Assembly: GCA_025559845.1 (NCBI GenBank) | Contig: CP048470.1 | Coordinates: 1,969,001-2,033,000 of the forward strand | Length of the DNA stretch: 64,000 bases | DNA from: Agrobacterium tumefaciens | GTDB lineage: Bacteria; Pseudomonadota; Alphaproteobacteria; Rhizobiales; Rhizobiaceae | Direction: 5' to 3' | Shown: one piece after another, positions 1 through 10,084 of the stretch | How the letters are laid out: the number at the start of each line of letters is the position of its first letter | Position numbering within the stretch: position 1 is the first letter of the stretch | Notes under the pieces: model-generated | Told to the model about the DNA's origin: nothing | Databases searched by the model: none | Seen by the model: only the letters and a program-made list of their open reading frames with translations | Program-made: the position numbers and the translations under genes

Positions 1-824
1 TCGGAGTTCGTCATCAGGAACCCGATTCCATCGATCAGGAACATCGGGAAGGCGAAGCGCAGCCAGTGGCGAAAGTGAACGACGCGGGATGTGCTGTGGA
101 AGTGGCGGTTGAGCCGGCGGTTCATGAAAATGAAGTGGAGAAGGGTGGTGACGTAGGTTGCCGCCAGTGCGGTCAGCATCGCTGTGGTCGCGGTTTTGTC
201 TGCTCCAAGAGCGATAGCCGTAACCATGAAGACAAGAATGAGCACGGGGCGAATTATGTAGGTGGGGCTGAGTGCCGATATGGCCCAGCCATTTGCGCGT
301 GCCGTTCCGTTCAGCACGTCGCCCAGTGCTACCATCGGTAATGTGAAGAGGGCCAGGAAAATTGGAATGACATAGTAACTGGCAATCCATTCGCCGAAGA
401 AAAACAGGAATGCCAAGCCGAAAACGGCCACTGTGCTGGCTGAAAGCATGGCAAAGACCCGGGCGGTCGAGGTGAGGCCCATGATCTTGTCATTGGCATC
501 TTCCAGTTTGTAACCCGGCAAAAACCTGATGACCGTCGCGTGAAAGCCAAGACAGGACAAATTGCCGAAAAGGATGACGAGAACCCAGACAAAAGCAAAG
601 ATCCCGTATTCGAACTCGCCCATCAGGCGCGCAAGAATGATCTGGGAAAAGAATGCAATGCCGGCACTGACGATACGAACCGCAAATGCGACCAATGCCA
701 TCCGCTGTGCGCGTGCGACGTCATCGCGACCGGAGACGATTGCGGAAAGCTTCTCCAGCACGGGAGCAAGTTTTGTCCGCAGGCCCACGGGCAAGGCTTT
801 TTCCACCGTGTTCAGGATAGCCAT
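1..824 (-). CDS. Oligosaccharide flippase family protein (C-terminus cut off by window edge)
   Basis: Integral membrane protein of the MATE-like polysaccharide flippase (Wzx/RfbX) superfamily, which moves lipid-linked sugar units across the inner membrane. Reading the minus strand from the ATG at 824 gives an open frame of 274 codons running off the window start. A short basic cytoplasmic N-terminus is followed by hydrophobic segments near residues 43-65, 72-95, 121-145, 150-172 and 188-205, with the typical first-helix pattern ending in QIILARLMG and the downstream FEYG. The gene lies 56 bp beyond an acyltransferase on the same strand, which fits a surface-polysaccharide locus. The substrate cannot be told. 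An ATG at 838 is out of frame and was not used. Confidence 0.75.
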   Translation of the reverse strand, partial: MAILNTVEKALPVGLRTKLAPVLEKLSAIVSGRDDVARAQRMALVAFAVRIVSAGIAFFSQIILARLMGEFEYGIFAFVWVLVILFGNLSCLGFHATVIRFLPGYKLEDANDKIMGLTSTARVFAMLSASTVAVFGLAFLFFFGEWIASYYVIPIFLALFTLPMVALGDVLNGTARANGWAISALSPTYIIRPVLILVFMVTAIALGADKTATTAMLTALAATYVTTLLHFIFMNRRLNRHFHSTSRVVHFRHWLRFAFPMFLIDGIGFLMTNS

Positions 825-880
825 GATCCGCACGCCATCATTTCCAGTTGAATGGTGATTCAACTGTAACAGACCCAACC

Positions 881-2080
881 TTAACGAAGGGTTTGGGAGA
901 CGTTTTGCGCCGATGGATGTGTCGGCGCCTGTGTCCTGCGGACCCCGTTGAAGAGCAAGAGGGCGAGGTCATTCTGGCGCAACGCCCGATGCAAAAGATA
1001 GGCAAGCCCAACTGTTGCGACGACGATGACACTGAATTCGACACTAGGGGGCAGGTTAACAGCGATAAAGGCCGTGCCAAACGCGTAAATCAAAGGATGG
1101 TGGACGAGATAGATCGTGAAGGACGCATCCGCCAGTCTTTTGAGGATGATGTTTGGCCGAACAAAAAAACGGCAGCAAAAATCCAGGAGAAGCCGCGCTG
1201 CCGCAATCGCGGCGACGGCGGAGGCCAGAACCTGCCAAACCGAGTTGCCGTAGGGTTGTTGCAGCCGTAGCATCACTGCGGCCGAGATGGCAACGACTGT
1301 GAGACATGCTGTGCCTGGTCCAGTTTGACGAAATCTATGAAACAGCGCCTTGTCACGGTTGAGGAGCGCGCCAATGAGGAAAAACGGGAGATAGCGAGCG
1401 TAGGGATCTGATGCACGTTCGTAAAAGCTCAGGATATCGTTTTCCCTGTCCCGCGCCATGAAAGCGGTTGCGTAAACGGCGAGCTCCCACACGATCGCAA
1501 GCATGCAGATGGCAGAGAGAAAAAAAACCGGATGTCGGCTTTTCAGCCGTTCGCAGGTTTGCTTGATTTGAAGACCCGGTCGCTGTTGCCCAAGAAGCAA
1601 AATAGCCGCGAGAAGCACTGAATAGAAAAGCAGGGCTGGCAGGAACCACAGATGCATGATCCAGCGCGAACTCAGCGCCAAAGTTTGCGGTAGCCTGCCG
1701 ATCGCCTGCTCGAAACTCGCCTGTCCCTTCACGATCTCGGAAATGTCCAGCAGAAAAAGTTGTAGCGGTCCAAGAACAACGATGGCTGCAACGAACGGAA
1801 TACCAAGACGTAAAAATCGGGATTGCAACCACGCACCGCTTCCCTTTTTCCCAATCGCCATTTCTGAGAAATATCCGGCGACCAAAAAGAAGGTCGGCAT
1901 GCGGAACGTGGTCAATACGATACCGAGAATGGTGAGGACCGGACTGGTTTGGAAATCCTTGAGGCTCCAGCTGATCGCATCGCTATAGAGCAGAGATGCA
2001 TGGTAGGGCACACCGAGCAACATAAGGCCCGCCCGCAAGGGATCCCAATAGTGTTCGTGCTGTGCGCTGCCCGCTTGCAT
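881..2080 (-). CDS. Acyltransferase family 3 (OpgC-like) membrane protein
   Basis: Multi-pass membrane O-acyltransferase of the Acyl_transf_3 family, whose members decorate glucans, Nod factors or polysaccharides with acyl groups. The 399-residue protein has about ten hydrophobic helices. The N-terminal DPLRAGLMLLGVPYHASLLY carries the conserved helix-1 Arg and the His expected in this family (around residue 27), and RFLRLGIPF follows in the next cytoplasmic loop. The layout is closest to OpgC/MdoC (glucan succinyltransferase), but the acyl donor is unknown. I chose the ATG at 2080, which has GGGGTGG just upstream, over the in-frame TTG at 2098. It is followed by the flippase gene, suggesting a joint role in surface polysaccharide modification. 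Confidence 0.8.
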   Translation of the reverse strand: MQAGSAQHEHYWDPLRAGLMLLGVPYHASLLYSDAISWSLKDFQTSPVLTILGIVLTTFRMPTFFLVAGYFSEMAIGKKGSGAWLQSRFLRLGIPFVAAIVVLGPLQLFLLDISEIVKGQASFEQAIGRLPQTLALSSRWIMHLWFLPALLFYSVLLAAILLLGQQRPGLQIKQTCERLKSRHPVFFLSAICMLAIVWELAVYATAFMARDRENDILSFYERASDPYARYLPFFLIGALLNRDKALFHRFRQTGPGTACLTVVAISAAVMLRLQQPYGNSVWQVLASAVAAIAAARLLLDFCCRFFVRPNIILKRLADASFTIYLVHHPLIYAFGTAFIAVNLPPSVEFSVIVVATVGLAYLLHRALRQNDLALLLFNGVRRTQAPTHPSAQNVSQTLR

Positions 2081-2161
2081 TGCCACCCCGCGCCGCAACG
2101 CGATTTATTCTGACCGGAGACATCTGCGCGCGACTATTGGTGGAAAACACTAATAAACAAT

Positions 2162-3055
2162 TCACGCGCCGGATGCGGCGGGTGGCAGCTTTCGCCCCGG
2201 GATAAGGCCGAGGACCAGCACGCAGCCAGCGGTAATCACCACCGCTCCAAGAAGCTGCAGGGCCGTCAGAGGTTCGTTCAACACAAAGGCGCCGACAAGG
2301 ACGGCAACGATCGTCACCACGAACTCCACGCTGATGGCTTTCGTGGCCCCGATGTTCGACACCAGCCGGAAGTAGGTGATGTAGGTCAAGCTACTCATCA
2401 TCACGGCCAGAAGGACGAGATAGCCGTAATCTGCGAGACTGGGAGTAACGGGAACCGGCACGGCAAACAGCAACGGCAAGGTCATCAAGCCGCCTGCCAG
2501 AAAGGCACCGATGGTAATCTCCCAGGAACCGGTTCCCTTGAGGTGCCGGCTTGCATAGTTGCTGCCGTAAGCCGCACAGAAACAGGCGGCGATGCAGGCA
2601 GCGCATCCAAGAACAAACGAGATGGTGACGGGAACTGCGGGAAAGCCGACGAGCAGGATTATTCCACCGAAACCGAGTATCAATCCAACCAGTCCCTGTC
2701 CGGTCATGCGTTCCAGTCCCCAGAGCTGCGAAATCAGCATGGAGAAAAGAGGAATTGTGGCGACGAGGATGGCTGCCATGGCCGTGCCGATCAGCGGAGT
2801 GGCATATGATAGGCCGATGAGTTGGCCTGCCACAGTGGTCGCGCCCACGATCGCAAAGGCTTTCCACCCTGCAGAAAACTGCAGCTTTCGTCCTGTGAGG
2901 CGCGCAATCAGCACGAGGCTAAGGCTTGCGATGAGGCAACGCAAGGTAACGGCCCCGATCCACCCGAAAACCGAGACGACGTGCAGCAAAAGCAGAAAGG
3001 ACAAACCCCAGGCGAGCGCCAGAAAAATGTATGCAGCAAGGTCACCAGGCTTCAT
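2162..3055 (-). CDS. EamA/DMT family transporter
   Basis: Drug/metabolite-transporter superfamily exporter of 297 residues with about ten transmembrane helices arranged as two EamA repeats (roughly residues 8-135 and 150-283). The N-terminus LAAYIFLALAWGLSFLLL and the second-repeat YITYFRLVSNIGATKAISVEFVVTI are typical. Members export amino acids, nucleosides or other metabolites; nothing here fixes the substrate. The start ATG at 3055 gives a full-length family member. It sits 81 bp upstream of the acyltransferase on the same strand and downstream of secA, whose terminator separates them, so it probably has its own promoter in 3056-3128. Confidence 0.85.
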   Translation of the reverse strand: MKPGDLAAYIFLALAWGLSFLLLLHVVSVFGWIGAVTLRCLIASLSLVLIARLTGRKLQFSAGWKAFAIVGATTVAGQLIGLSYATPLIGTAMAAILVATIPLFSMLISQLWGLERMTGQGLVGLILGFGGIILLVGFPAVPVTISFVLGCAACIAACFCAAYGSNYASRHLKGTGSWEITIGAFLAGGLMTLPLLFAVPVPVTPSLADYGYLVLLAVMMSSLTYITYFRLVSNIGATKAISVEFVVTIVAVLVGAFVLNEPLTALQLLGAVVITAGCVLVLGLIPGRKLPPAASGA

Positions 3056-3128
3056 GGCGGATCGTCCGAAAGTCGTTTTGAGAGGAATTCAGGCGGGAGC
3101 GATCACCGCCAGGGCGCATTCAAAGCAA

Positions 3129-3156
3129 ATCGCCCGCGACCAAAGTCGCGGGCGAT
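3129..3156 (-). terminator. Intrinsic terminator of secA
   Basis: Perfect 12-bp stem ATCGCCCGCGAC / GTCGCGGGCGAT with a 4-nt loop, lying 17 bp past the secA stop codon. On the minus strand it is followed by a T-rich stretch (TTTGCTTTG), which is modest for a U-tract. Confidence 0.75.
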
Positions 3157-3173
3157 GGAAACGTCACAGGTTT

Positions 3174-5879
3174 TTAGGCCTGCTCGTAGACACCGTGGCA
3201 ATGCTTGTACTTCTTGCCGGAACCACAAGGGCAAAGCTCGTTGCGTCCAATCCGCCCCCAGGTCGCCGGATTGTTCGGGTCACGGTCTTCTGCCGATACA
3301 AAAGCGGGAGACTCCTGAGCCAACTCGTCTTCTCCGGTGACAGGATCGAGATGGTGTGCCGTCATTTCCGGAAGTTCAGGCTGCTGCGGCTCTTGCTGAA
3401 CCAGTTCGACGCGCATGAGCTGTGCAGTCACGGCTTCACGCAGGTTCGTCAGCAGCGACTGGAACAGTTCAAATGCTTCGGCCTTATACTCCTGCAACGG
3501 ATCACGCTGGGCATAACCACGGAAACCGACGACAGAGCGCAGGTGATCAAGGTTCACGATATGCTCGCGCCACAGGTGATCGATCGTCTGGAGAACGACG
3601 GAGCGCTCTACGTAGGTCATGATATCCGGACCAAACCGCTCTGCGCGTTCGGCTGCAAACTTGTCCGCCGCTTCCGTGATACGATGCAGAATATCGTCTT
3701 CGGCGATGCCTTCTTCCTTGGCCCACTCGTCCACCGGCAGATCAAGGTTCAGGAACTGTGCGACGCCAGCCTTGAGGCCTGCAATGTCCCACTGTTCAGC
3801 GTAAGCATTTTCGGGAACATGCTTCGTGACAAGTGCTTCGATAACTTCATGGCGCATATCGGCGACGGTTTCGCCGATATTGTCGGCCTCCATCAACTCC
3901 AGGCGCTGCTCGAAGATTACCTTGCGCTGATCGTTCAGAACGTCGTCATACTTCAGCAGGTTCTTACGGGTTTCGAAGTTGCGTGCTTCGACCTTCTTCT
4001 GCGCGCGTTCCAGAGCCTTGTTGATCCAAGGATGGACGATCGCTTCGCCTTCCTTCAGACCAAGCTTCTGCAGCATCGAATCCATGCGATCCGAGCCGAA
4101 GATGCGCATCAGATCGTCCTGAAGTGAAAGATAGAACTTCGAACGGCCGGGGTCGCCCTGACGGCCGGAGCGGCCACGGAGCTGGTTGTCGATGCGACGG
4201 CTTTCGTGACGCTCGGTCGCGATGACGTAAAGGCCGCCGGCAGCGAGCGCCTTTTCCTTCAGAATCTTGATCTCGGCGCGGATAGCCTGTTCCTTGGCGT
4301 CACGCTCAGCACTGTCTTCCAGACCTTCCAGCTCGCGCTCAAGGCGCATGTCGGTGTTGCCGCCGAGCTGAATATCAGTACCACGGCCAGCCATGTTGGT
4401 CGCGATCGTGACCGCGCCGGGAACGCCAGCCTGCGATACGATGTAAGCTTCCTGCTCGTGATAGCGAGCATTCAGAACCTGGAAATTCTCAAAGCCGGAC
4501 TGGCGCAGCAGATTCGCCAGCAATTCGGATTTTTCGATTGAGGTCGTGCCGACGAGAACCGGCTGGTTGCGCTCATGCGCAGCGATGATCTCGGTAATGA
4601 TCGCCTTGTATTTTTCTTCGCCTGTCCGATAGACCTCATCATCCTCGTCGATACGCTGGATGGGCAGGTTGGTCGGAACTTCGATGACATCAAGACCGTA
4701 GATGTTGCCGAATTCTTCAGCTTCCGTTGCTGCAGTACCGGTCATGCCGGCAAGCTTTTCATACATGCGGAAGTAATTCTGGAACGTGACCGAGGAAAGC
4801 GTCTGGTTTTCCGGCTGGATCTGAACCTTTTCCTTGGCTTCCAGCGCCTGGTGCTGGCCTTCGGAATAACGGCGACCCGGCATCATGCGGCCAGTGAATT
4901 CGTCGATGATGACGATCTCGTCATTGCGGACGATATAGTCCTTGTCGCGCGTGAAGAGCTTGTGAGCCTTCAGCGCGTTATTGATGTGATGAACAATCGC
5001 GACGTTTTCGATGTCGTAGAGCGATTCGCCCTTCAAAAGGCCGGCCTGTCGGAGCAGGTTTTCCAGCTTTTCGGTGCCATCCTCGGAGAAGTTGGCCGAA
5101 CGCTGCTTTTCATCGATCTCATAGTCTTCTGGCGTCAGCAGCGGAATGAACGCGTCGATGGTGTTGTAAAGGTCGGAACGATCATCCAGGGGACCGGAGA
5201 TGATGAGCGGTGTGCGCGCCTCATCAACAAGAATGGAGTCAACTTCGTCGACGATCGCGTAGTTATGGCCGCGCTGCACCATCTGGGCGCGATCATATTT
5301 CATGTTGTCGCGCAAATAGTCGAAACCGAGTTCGTTGTTTGTCGCGTAGGTGATGTCGCAAGCGTAGGCTTCACGGCGCTGGTCGTCGTCGAGGCCATGG
5401 ACGATAACGCCCGTCGTGAGGCCAAGGAAACCGTAGAGGCGACCCATGATGCCAGCGTCGCGCTTGGCAAGGTAGTCGTTGACCGTAACGACGTGAACGC
5501 CCTTGCCGGACAAAGCGTTGAGGTAGACTGCGAGCGTTGCAACGAGGGTCTTGCCTTCGCCGGTCTTCATCTCGGCGATGGCGCCCTGATGCAGGATCAT
5601 ACCACCCGTCAACTGAACGTCGAAGGGACGCATGCCAAGCACACGGCGCGAGGCTTCGCGGGTAACTGCAAAGGCCGGGATCAGAAGATCGTCAAGAGAC
5701 TTGCCATCGGCGAGCTGCTGGCGGAATTCCACAGTCTTTGCCGCGAGAGCTTCGTCAGAGAGAGCCTGCGTGGCTTCCTCCAGCTCGCTGATAGCGGCGA
5801 TCTTGCTTCTGTACGAGCGGACGCGGCGATCGTTTGCCGAACCGAACAACTTGCGGGCGATACCGCCGAGACTGACCAT
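3174..5879 (-). CDS. secA: Preprotein translocase ATPase SecA
   Basis: ATPase motor of the Sec pathway that pushes unfolded preproteins through SecYEG. From the ATG at 5879 the product is 901 residues, the usual size. Visible landmarks are Walker A TGEGKT (residues 106-111), the DEAD-like [16 protein letters not shown], the helicase motif [10 protein letters not shown], the [13 protein letters not shown] motif, and a C-terminal zinc-binding [18 protein letters not shown] that contacts SecB. The open frame extends upstream to 6023, but that extension lacks SecA homology; AAAGGG about 10 nt before 5879 supports the shorter start. It is divergent from the parvulin gene across 244 bp. Confidence 0.98.
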   Translation of the reverse strand: MVSLGGIARKLFGSANDRRVRSYRSKIAAISELEEATQALSDEALAAKTVEFRQQLADGKSLDDLLIPAFAVTREASRRVLGMRPFDVQLTGGMILHQGAIAEMKTGEGKTLVATLAVYLNALSGKGVHVVTVNDYLAKRDAGIMGRLYGFLGLTTGVIVHGLDDDQRREAYACDITYATNNELGFDYLRDNMKYDRAQMVQRGHNYAIVDEVDSILVDEARTPLIISGPLDDRSDLYNTIDAFIPLLTPEDYEIDEKQRSANFSEDGTEKLENLLRQAGLLKGESLYDIENVAIVHHINNALKAHKLFTRDKDYIVRNDEIVIIDEFTGRMMPGRRYSEGQHQALEAKEKVQIQPENQTLSSVTFQNYFRMYEKLAGMTGTAATEAEEFGNIYGLDVIEVPTNLPIQRIDEDDEVYRTGEEKYKAIITEIIAAHERNQPVLVGTTSIEKSELLANLLRQSGFENFQVLNARYHEQEAYIVSQAGVPGAVTIATNMAGRGTDIQLGGNTDMRLERELEGLEDSAERDAKEQAIRAEIKILKEKALAAGGLYVIATERHESRRIDNQLRGRSGRQGDPGRSKFYLSLQDDLMRIFGSDRMDSMLQKLGLKEGEAIVHPWINKALERAQKKVEARNFETRKNLLKYDDVLNDQRKVIFEQRLELMEADNIGETVADMRHEVIEALVTKHVPENAYAEQWDIAGLKAGVAQFLNLDLPVDEWAKEEGIAEDDILHRITEAADKFAAERAERFGPDIMTYVERSVVLQTIDHLWREHIVNLDHLRSVVGFRGYAQRDPLQEYKAEAFELFQSLLTNLREAVTAQLMRVELVQQEPQQPELPEMTAHHLDPVTGEDELAQESPAFVSAEDRDPNNPATWGRIGRNELCPCGSGKKYKHCHGVYEQA

Positions 5880-6123
5880 CTTACTGGCCCTTTCTGAAAT
5901 TCCGTTTTCCCGGGCTGTTCCGACTTTGCTGCTGGATATCACCAACAAATGACGGACTTCGCCCTGAAACGTATCTGGACGCGAGGTTGCGTGACAGATA
6001 AGAGGGGGGGCAAATGATGTCAACGGTTCTGCCCGTTACAGAATGGCCACAATCAGGTGTTTGGAAGTTTTTTCAGAGCCGGAAACCATGTCTGGAGCCG
6101 GCGTTGTCTCCGAAAGGTTCAAT
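5880..6123. promoter_or_regulatory. Divergent promoter region of secA and the parvulin gene
   Basis: A 244-bp non-coding stretch between two divergently transcribed housekeeping genes. It must hold promoters for both, but I could not pick a convincing -35/-10 pair on either strand. A GAAAGG ribosome-binding site lies about 8 nt before the parvulin ATG at 6124. Confidence 0.4.
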
Positions 6124-6984
6124 ATGTTGCGCTATAATAAAATTGCGGCTGCGGTGATTGTGGCTACCCTCGGCCTTCAGCTTCCGGTTTTTGCACAGGA
6201 AGATGCAGTTGTTGCCAAGGTCGGCGATCTGGAAATTCACCAGTCCGAACTCGATCTCGCCATGAGCAATCTTGATCCTCAACTCGCGCAGCTTCCCGAC
6301 GAACAGAAGAAGGTCGCCGCCCTTTCCGGCGCGATCGACGTGAAGCTTCTGGTAAAGAATGCCTCTGCCGAAGGGCTGGAAAAGACCGACGATTTCAAGA
6401 AGCGTATGGCCTTTATTCAGGACCGCGAGCTGCACAACGCCTACTTCCGTAAGCACGTGGTTGACGCCGTTACCAATGAAGAGGTGAAGGCCCGCTATGA
6501 CAAGGAAGTCGCTTCTCTCCCACAGGAAGAGGAAGCGCATGCCCGTCACATCCTCGTAGCGACGGAAGACGAAGCCAAGGAAGTTATCAAGCAGCTTGAT
6601 TCGGGCAAGGATTTCGCCGAAATCGCCAAGGAGAAGTCGACCGATTCCAACAAGGATGAGGGCGGTGATCTCGGCTGGTTCGGAAAAGGCCGCATGGTGC
6701 CGGAATTCGAAGAGGCCGCTTTTGGTCTTGAAAAGGGCGCCTACACCAAGACGCCGGTCAAGACCCAGTTTGGCTTCCACGTGATCAAGCTCGAAGACAA
6801 GCGCATCGCGCCTCCTCCGGCTTTCGAGCAGGTCGAGCCGCAGGTTCGTCAGCTTGTCATGCGTGACAAATATGTTGCCCTGATCGAAAAGGCGAAAGCC
6901 GACCAGAAGGTCGAGATCATGGATGAAGCGCTGAAGAAGGGCTATGACGAAGCCAGCAAAGAACAGCAGCAACCGCAGCAGTAA
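6124..6984 (+). CDS. Periplasmic peptidylprolyl isomerase (parvulin/PrsA-SurA type)
   Basis: Exported prolyl cis-trans isomerase that helps fold proteins delivered by the Sec pathway, fitting its place opposite secA. The 286-residue product begins with a signal peptide (basic LRYNK, hydrophobic core, cleavage after VFAQ around residue 25). A SurA-N-like helical region follows (about residues 30-130), and then the PpiC rotamase domain (about 136-230) with EAHARHILV, GGDLGWFGKGRMVPEFEEAAF and QFGFHVIKL. The tail is rich in Q and K. I chose the ATG at 6124 because it starts the signal peptide and has GAAAGG upstream; the frame is open back to 6043. A hairpin follows the stop. Confidence 0.93.
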   Translation: MLRYNKIAAAVIVATLGLQLPVFAQEDAVVAKVGDLEIHQSELDLAMSNLDPQLAQLPDEQKKVAALSGAIDVKLLVKNASAEGLEKTDDFKKRMAFIQDRELHNAYFRKHVVDAVTNEEVKARYDKEVASLPQEEEAHARHILVATEDEAKEVIKQLDSGKDFAEIAKEKSTDSNKDEGGDLGWFGKGRMVPEFEEAAFGLEKGAYTKTPVKTQFGFHVIKLEDKRIAPPPAFEQVEPQVRQLVMRDKYVALIEKAKADQKVEIMDEALKKGYDEASKEQQQPQQ

Positions 6985-6996
6985 TTTCCGATTTTT

Positions 6997-7023
6997 CAGG
7001 GCGGCCATTGGCCGCCCTGTTTC
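6997..7023 (+). terminator. Terminator-like hairpin between the parvulin gene and argJ
   Basis: Ten-base-pair stem CAGGGCGGCC / GGCCGCCCTG around a 3-nt ATT loop, 13 bp after the parvulin stop and followed by TTTCC. The U-tract is weak, so it may only partly uncouple argJ, whose start is 43 bp downstream. Confidence 0.6.
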
Positions 7024-7065
7024 CATATCCGACAGTTCTTCCCAGAAAAACTTCAGGCGTCCCTA

Positions 7066-8307
7066 ATGTCCGTTGCCGTTTCTCCGCTCGCTCCCAAATC
7101 CTATCCAGACATGCCGGCCCTGCGTGGCGTCCGCATGGCGACGGCTGCCGCCGGTATCAAGTACAAGAACCGTACCGACGTGCTTCTCATGGTCTTCGAC
7201 AAGCCGGCTGCAGTGGCAGGCGTGTTCACGAAATCCAAGTGCCCGTCTGCGCCGGTGGATTTTTGCCGTGCAAATCTTGCTGGCGGTGTTGCCCGTGCGG
7301 TCGTTGTCAATTCCGGCAATGCCAACGCCTTTACCGGGCTCAAAGGCAAGGCGGCGACCGAACTGACTGCCAAATCTGCTGCCTCGGCAGTTGAATGCTC
7401 TGAGCGTGAAGTTTTTCTGGCATCAACCGGCGTGATCGGTGAGCCATTGGATGCGACGAAATTCGCCGGTGTTCTCGGTGATATGAAGGCTTCTGCCGCC
7501 GCCAATTTCTGGCAGGAAGCAGCCAAGGCCATCATGACCACGGATACCTACCCGAAGGTCGCGACCCGCACCGCAGAAATCGGTGGTGTAAAAGTCACGA
7601 TCAACGGTATCGCAAAAGGCGCCGGTATGATCGCGCCTGATATGGCGACGATGCTTTCTTTCGTCGTCACGGATGCGGATATCGATGCGGCTGCGTTGCA
7701 GTCTCTTCTGTCAGCGGGAGTTGGACCAACATTCAACTCGGTAACAGTCGATAGCGACACGTCGACATCCGACACCCTGATGCTGTTTGCAACAGGTGCT
7801 GCAGCCGAGGATGGCCAACTCAAGGTCGTAAGTGCCGATGACGAGCGTCTTGGTTCGTTCCGGGCGGCGTTGAATGATCTTCTCAAGGAACTTGCGCTTC
7901 AGGTCGTTCGCGACGGCGAAGGTGCACGCAAGATGGTAGAGGTGACGGTTACTGGCGCCGAAAACGATGTCGCAGCCAAAAGGATTGCGCTGTCTATTGC
8001 CAACTCGCCGCTGGTCAAGACGGCGGTCGCGGGCGAAGACGCCAACTGGGGCCGCGTTGTGATGGCTGTCGGCAAATCAGGCGAAATGGCAGATCGTGAC
8101 CGTTTGGCAATCTGGTTCGGCCATGTTCGCGTTGCGGTGAACGGGGAGCGCGACCCGGATTATTCTGAAGCTGAAGCAAGCGCGGTGATGAAGCTGGAAG
8201 ATATTCCGGTGAAGGTGGATATCGGTCTTGGTAACGGCACAGCGACGGTCTGGACCTGTGACCTGACCAAGGAATATGTCGAAATCAACGGCGATTATCG
8301 GAGCTGA
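7066..8307 (+). CDS. argJ: Bifunctional glutamate N-acetyltransferase / amino-acid acetyltransferase ArgJ
   Basis: Ornithine acetyltransferase of arginine synthesis; it transfers the acetyl group from N-acetylornithine to glutamate (cyclic pathway) and may also use acetyl-CoA. The 413-residue protein shows the autocleavage motif [10 protein letters not shown] at residues 188-197; Thr195 would be the nucleophile that separates the alpha and beta chains. Other family segments include [20 protein letters not shown] and [17 protein letters not shown]. It appears to head a short operon: the acetyltransferase gene starts 18 bp downstream, then mutT overlaps that by 4 bp. This order is familiar in Rhizobiales. 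Confidence 0.97.
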   Translation: MSVAVSPLAPKSYPDMPALRGVRMATAAAGIKYKNRTDVLLMVFDKPAAVAGVFTKSKCPSAPVDFCRANLAGGVARAVVVNSGNANAFTGLKGKAATELTAKSAASAVECSEREVFLASTGVIGEPLDATKFAGVLGDMKASAAANFWQEAAKAIMTTDTYPKVATRTAEIGGVKVTINGIAKGAGMIAPDMATMLSFVVTDADIDAAALQSLLSAGVGPTFNSVTVDSDTSTSDTLMLFATGAAAEDGQLKVVSADDERLGSFRAALNDLLKELALQVVRDGEGARKMVEVTVTGAENDVAAKRIALSIANSPLVKTAVAGEDANWGRVVMAVGKSGEMADRDRLAIWFGHVRVAVNGERDPDYSEAEASAVMKLEDIPVKVDIGLGNGTATVWTCDLTKEYVEINGDYRS

Positions 8308-8325
8308 CCGTTGGAGCCGAACAGA

Positions 8326-9099
8326 ATGCATGAAAGTGCCGTCAACTTGCCGCTCGTTCGCCGTCTGGAAGCTGTCAGTTTCCGGGCATGGCCCGCTTCG
8401 TCAGTGATTTATGACGGTAGCTGGCAGATCCGCCTGACGGGATCTCATCCCTCCAAGCGAATTAACAGTGTTGTGCCGCTCGATCCATCCGACTACGGCA
8501 ATTGCGCCATCAGGCTGGAAAAGGCACGCAAGCGTTTCGAGGATTTCGGGCGCCCGCTGGTGGTGCGTGAAACGACGCTGATGCCACCGCAACTGGCGGA
8601 CTTTCTGATCGAAGACGGCTGGAACGTCTTTGAAGAGGTCAAGGTGATGACCGCTGACATCTCTGCTCTGGAGTTACCGGAAACTCTCGTAAGCCTGCCA
8701 AGTCACGATATCGGTCGTTTCGTCGAAGCGAGCCTCAAGGTCAGTGGCGGTGATCCTGCCCTTCGTCCTGCGGTTGCTGAGATCGTCAGTTCGATCAAGC
8801 CGACGCTTGGGTTGTTCATCAATGAAGAGGTCGAGGGCAGTCCCCTTGCGACCGCAATCTGCGTACAGGACAACGATCTCGCAGGCATTCTTTCGCTCGA
8901 CGTTGCCAGCGGCCACCGGCGCAGCGGTCTTGGCACGCAAATGCTCGCATCGGCCTTGCGGTGGGCCCGTATCAGTGGTGCGAGAACGGCTTGGCTACAG
9001 GTCGTTTCCACCAACGCTCCGGCGATCGCGCTTTATGAAAAATTTGGCTTCACGCAGGCCTATACTTACCGCTATTGGCAGAAGGCAGGCGATAAGTGA
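8326..9099 (+). CDS. GNAT family N-acetyltransferase
   Basis: Predicted acetyl-CoA-dependent N-acetyltransferase of 257 residues; substrate unknown. The C-terminal GNAT core is clear: VASGHRRSGLGTQMLASAL is the acetyl-CoA pyrophosphate-binding loop (motif A, near residues 195-213) and NAPAIALYEKFGF is motif B. The N-terminal half (SWQIRLTGSHPSKRINSVVP) resembles the diverged first GNAT repeat of two-domain members. I chose the ATG at 8326, with GGAG 9 nt upstream, over the TTG at 8311. It is co-transcribed with argJ and overlaps mutT by 4 bp. A role in arginine metabolism is possible but not shown. Confidence 0.85.
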   Translation: MHESAVNLPLVRRLEAVSFRAWPASSVIYDGSWQIRLTGSHPSKRINSVVPLDPSDYGNCAIRLEKARKRFEDFGRPLVVRETTLMPPQLADFLIEDGWNVFEEVKVMTADISALELPETLVSLPSHDIGRFVEASLKVSGGDPALRPAVAEIVSSIKPTLGLFINEEVEGSPLATAICVQDNDLAGILSLDVASGHRRSGLGTQMLASALRWARISGARTAWLQVVSTNAPAIALYEKFGFTQAYTYRYWQKAGDK

Positions 9100-9509
9100 G
9101 CGGAGCGGAGAGAAAAATCCTTCTTGTTGCTGCGTGCGCGCTTCTGGATCAGGACGGGCGTATTCTCTTGGCTCAAAGGCCGGAAGGTAAATCACTTGCA
9201 GGTCTCTGGGAGTTTCCCGGTGGCAAGGTGGAGCAAGGCGAAACACCCGAAGACACTCTTGTGCGCGAGCTGGAAGAGGAACTTGGTGTCAGCACGAAGG
9301 TCGCCTGTCTGGCACCGCTGACGTTCGCCAGCCACACCTATGAGACCTTTCACCTCTTGATGCCCCTTTATGTCTGCCGCCGTTATGAGGGCATTCCGCA
9401 TGGTCGTGAAGGCCAGGCGATCAAATGGGTGAAGCCACAGGCTTTGCGCGACTATCCGATGCCGCCAGCCGATGAGCCTCTCATACCATTTCTTCAGGAC
9501 TTGCTGTAA
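9096..9509 (+). CDS. mutT: 8-oxo-dGTP diphosphatase MutT (Nudix hydrolase)
   Basis: Small Nudix hydrolase, 137 residues, expected to remove oxidised dGTP from the nucleotide pool. The Nudix box is complete: GKVEQGETPEDTLVRELEEE followed by LGV matches G-x5-E-x7-REUXEEXGU. The preceding LLAQRPEGKSLAGLWEFPGG is diagnostic of the MutT subgroup rather than a general Nudix enzyme. It starts with GTG at 9096 inside the stop of the acetyltransferase gene (4-bp overlap), implying translational coupling. It is the last gene of the argJ operon. Confidence 0.93.
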   Translation: MSGAERKILLVAACALLDQDGRILLAQRPEGKSLAGLWEFPGGKVEQGETPEDTLVRELEEELGVSTKVACLAPLTFASHTYETFHLLMPLYVCRRYEGIPHGREGQAIKWVKPQALRDYPMPPADEPLIPFLQDLL

Positions 9510-9669
9510 CCGCCGAACGCGACATGGTCGCTAACGTAACAGCCTCGTGAAACGCCGGTTTTCCACAGGTTTGCCGTGCCAAAATGGGGCCTGCGTTAAC
9601 AGATCATTCAGCACCATCTGGCAATTTCGTTCTGCATAAGCGGAAAATTGCACAGCATGAGGTTTGGCG

Positions 9670-9990
9670 ATGAATGAGGATTTCTGGAAGACGGTTGAAG
9701 ACCGTCATTCGTATTCCAATAAATCCCGCCGCACCGGCGTGCTTAATGTCGCTCTGCTATTCGGAACGGCTGCCATTGCGCTTTCCCTGATCCTGACGCC
9801 CATGCTTGCGGGTAAATCCTCGACACGGGTCGCACAGTATCCCGACAATATCGACATGATATCCACTGGATCTATCCGTAAGAACAATATCGATACGGGC
9901 AAGACGTATTCCATCCGTCGCAGTATCACCCAGCCTATGCCTGAAATGCCTTGCGTCGTCACAGGTTACAACAACGAGCGCGGCTGCTGA
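9670..9990 (+). CDS. Small single-pass membrane protein, function unknown
   Basis: A 106-residue protein I cannot assign to a named family. It has a charged cytoplasmic N-terminus (NEDFWKTVEDRHSYSNKSRR), one strong transmembrane helix near residues 25-45 (VLNVALLFGTAAIALSLIL), and a periplasmic tail with a Thr/Ser/Asn-rich stretch and two cysteines. I chose the ATG at 9670, with GAGG upstream, over a TTG at 9664. A Flp-type pilin gene starts 94 bp downstream on the same strand, so the two may be functionally linked. Its reading frame has normal codon character and the hydrophobic segment supports a real gene. Confidence 0.65.
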   Translation: MNEDFWKTVEDRHSYSNKSRRTGVLNVALLFGTAAIALSLILTPMLAGKSSTRVAQYPDNIDMISTGSIRKNNIDTGKTYSIRRSITQPMPEMPCVVTGYNNERGC

Positions 9991-10084
9991 TTTCTGCCAG
10001 ATCGGTAACGAAATCCAAACGCAATGCCCCTAAGAATGACCGCGTTTGTAATAAGGCATATTACGTTTCGCGGGGGCGAGCCGG

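Noticed and set aside
2592..4127. 511-codon open frame on the plus strand
   Set aside because: It lies antisense to the EamA transporter gene and secA and shows no recognisable domain; long antisense frames are expected in GC-rich DNA with strong codon bias.
4575..5897. 440-codon open frame antisense to secA
   Set aside because: Mirror frame of conserved SecA codons; no start signal or domain.
5880..6023. 48-residue N-terminal extension of SecA
   Set aside because: Not SecA-like, and the ATG at 5879 has a good ribosome-binding site and gives the normal length.
9514..9535. GCGAC-ATG-GTCGC dyad after mutT as a terminator
   Set aside because: Short stem without a T-run; left uncalled.
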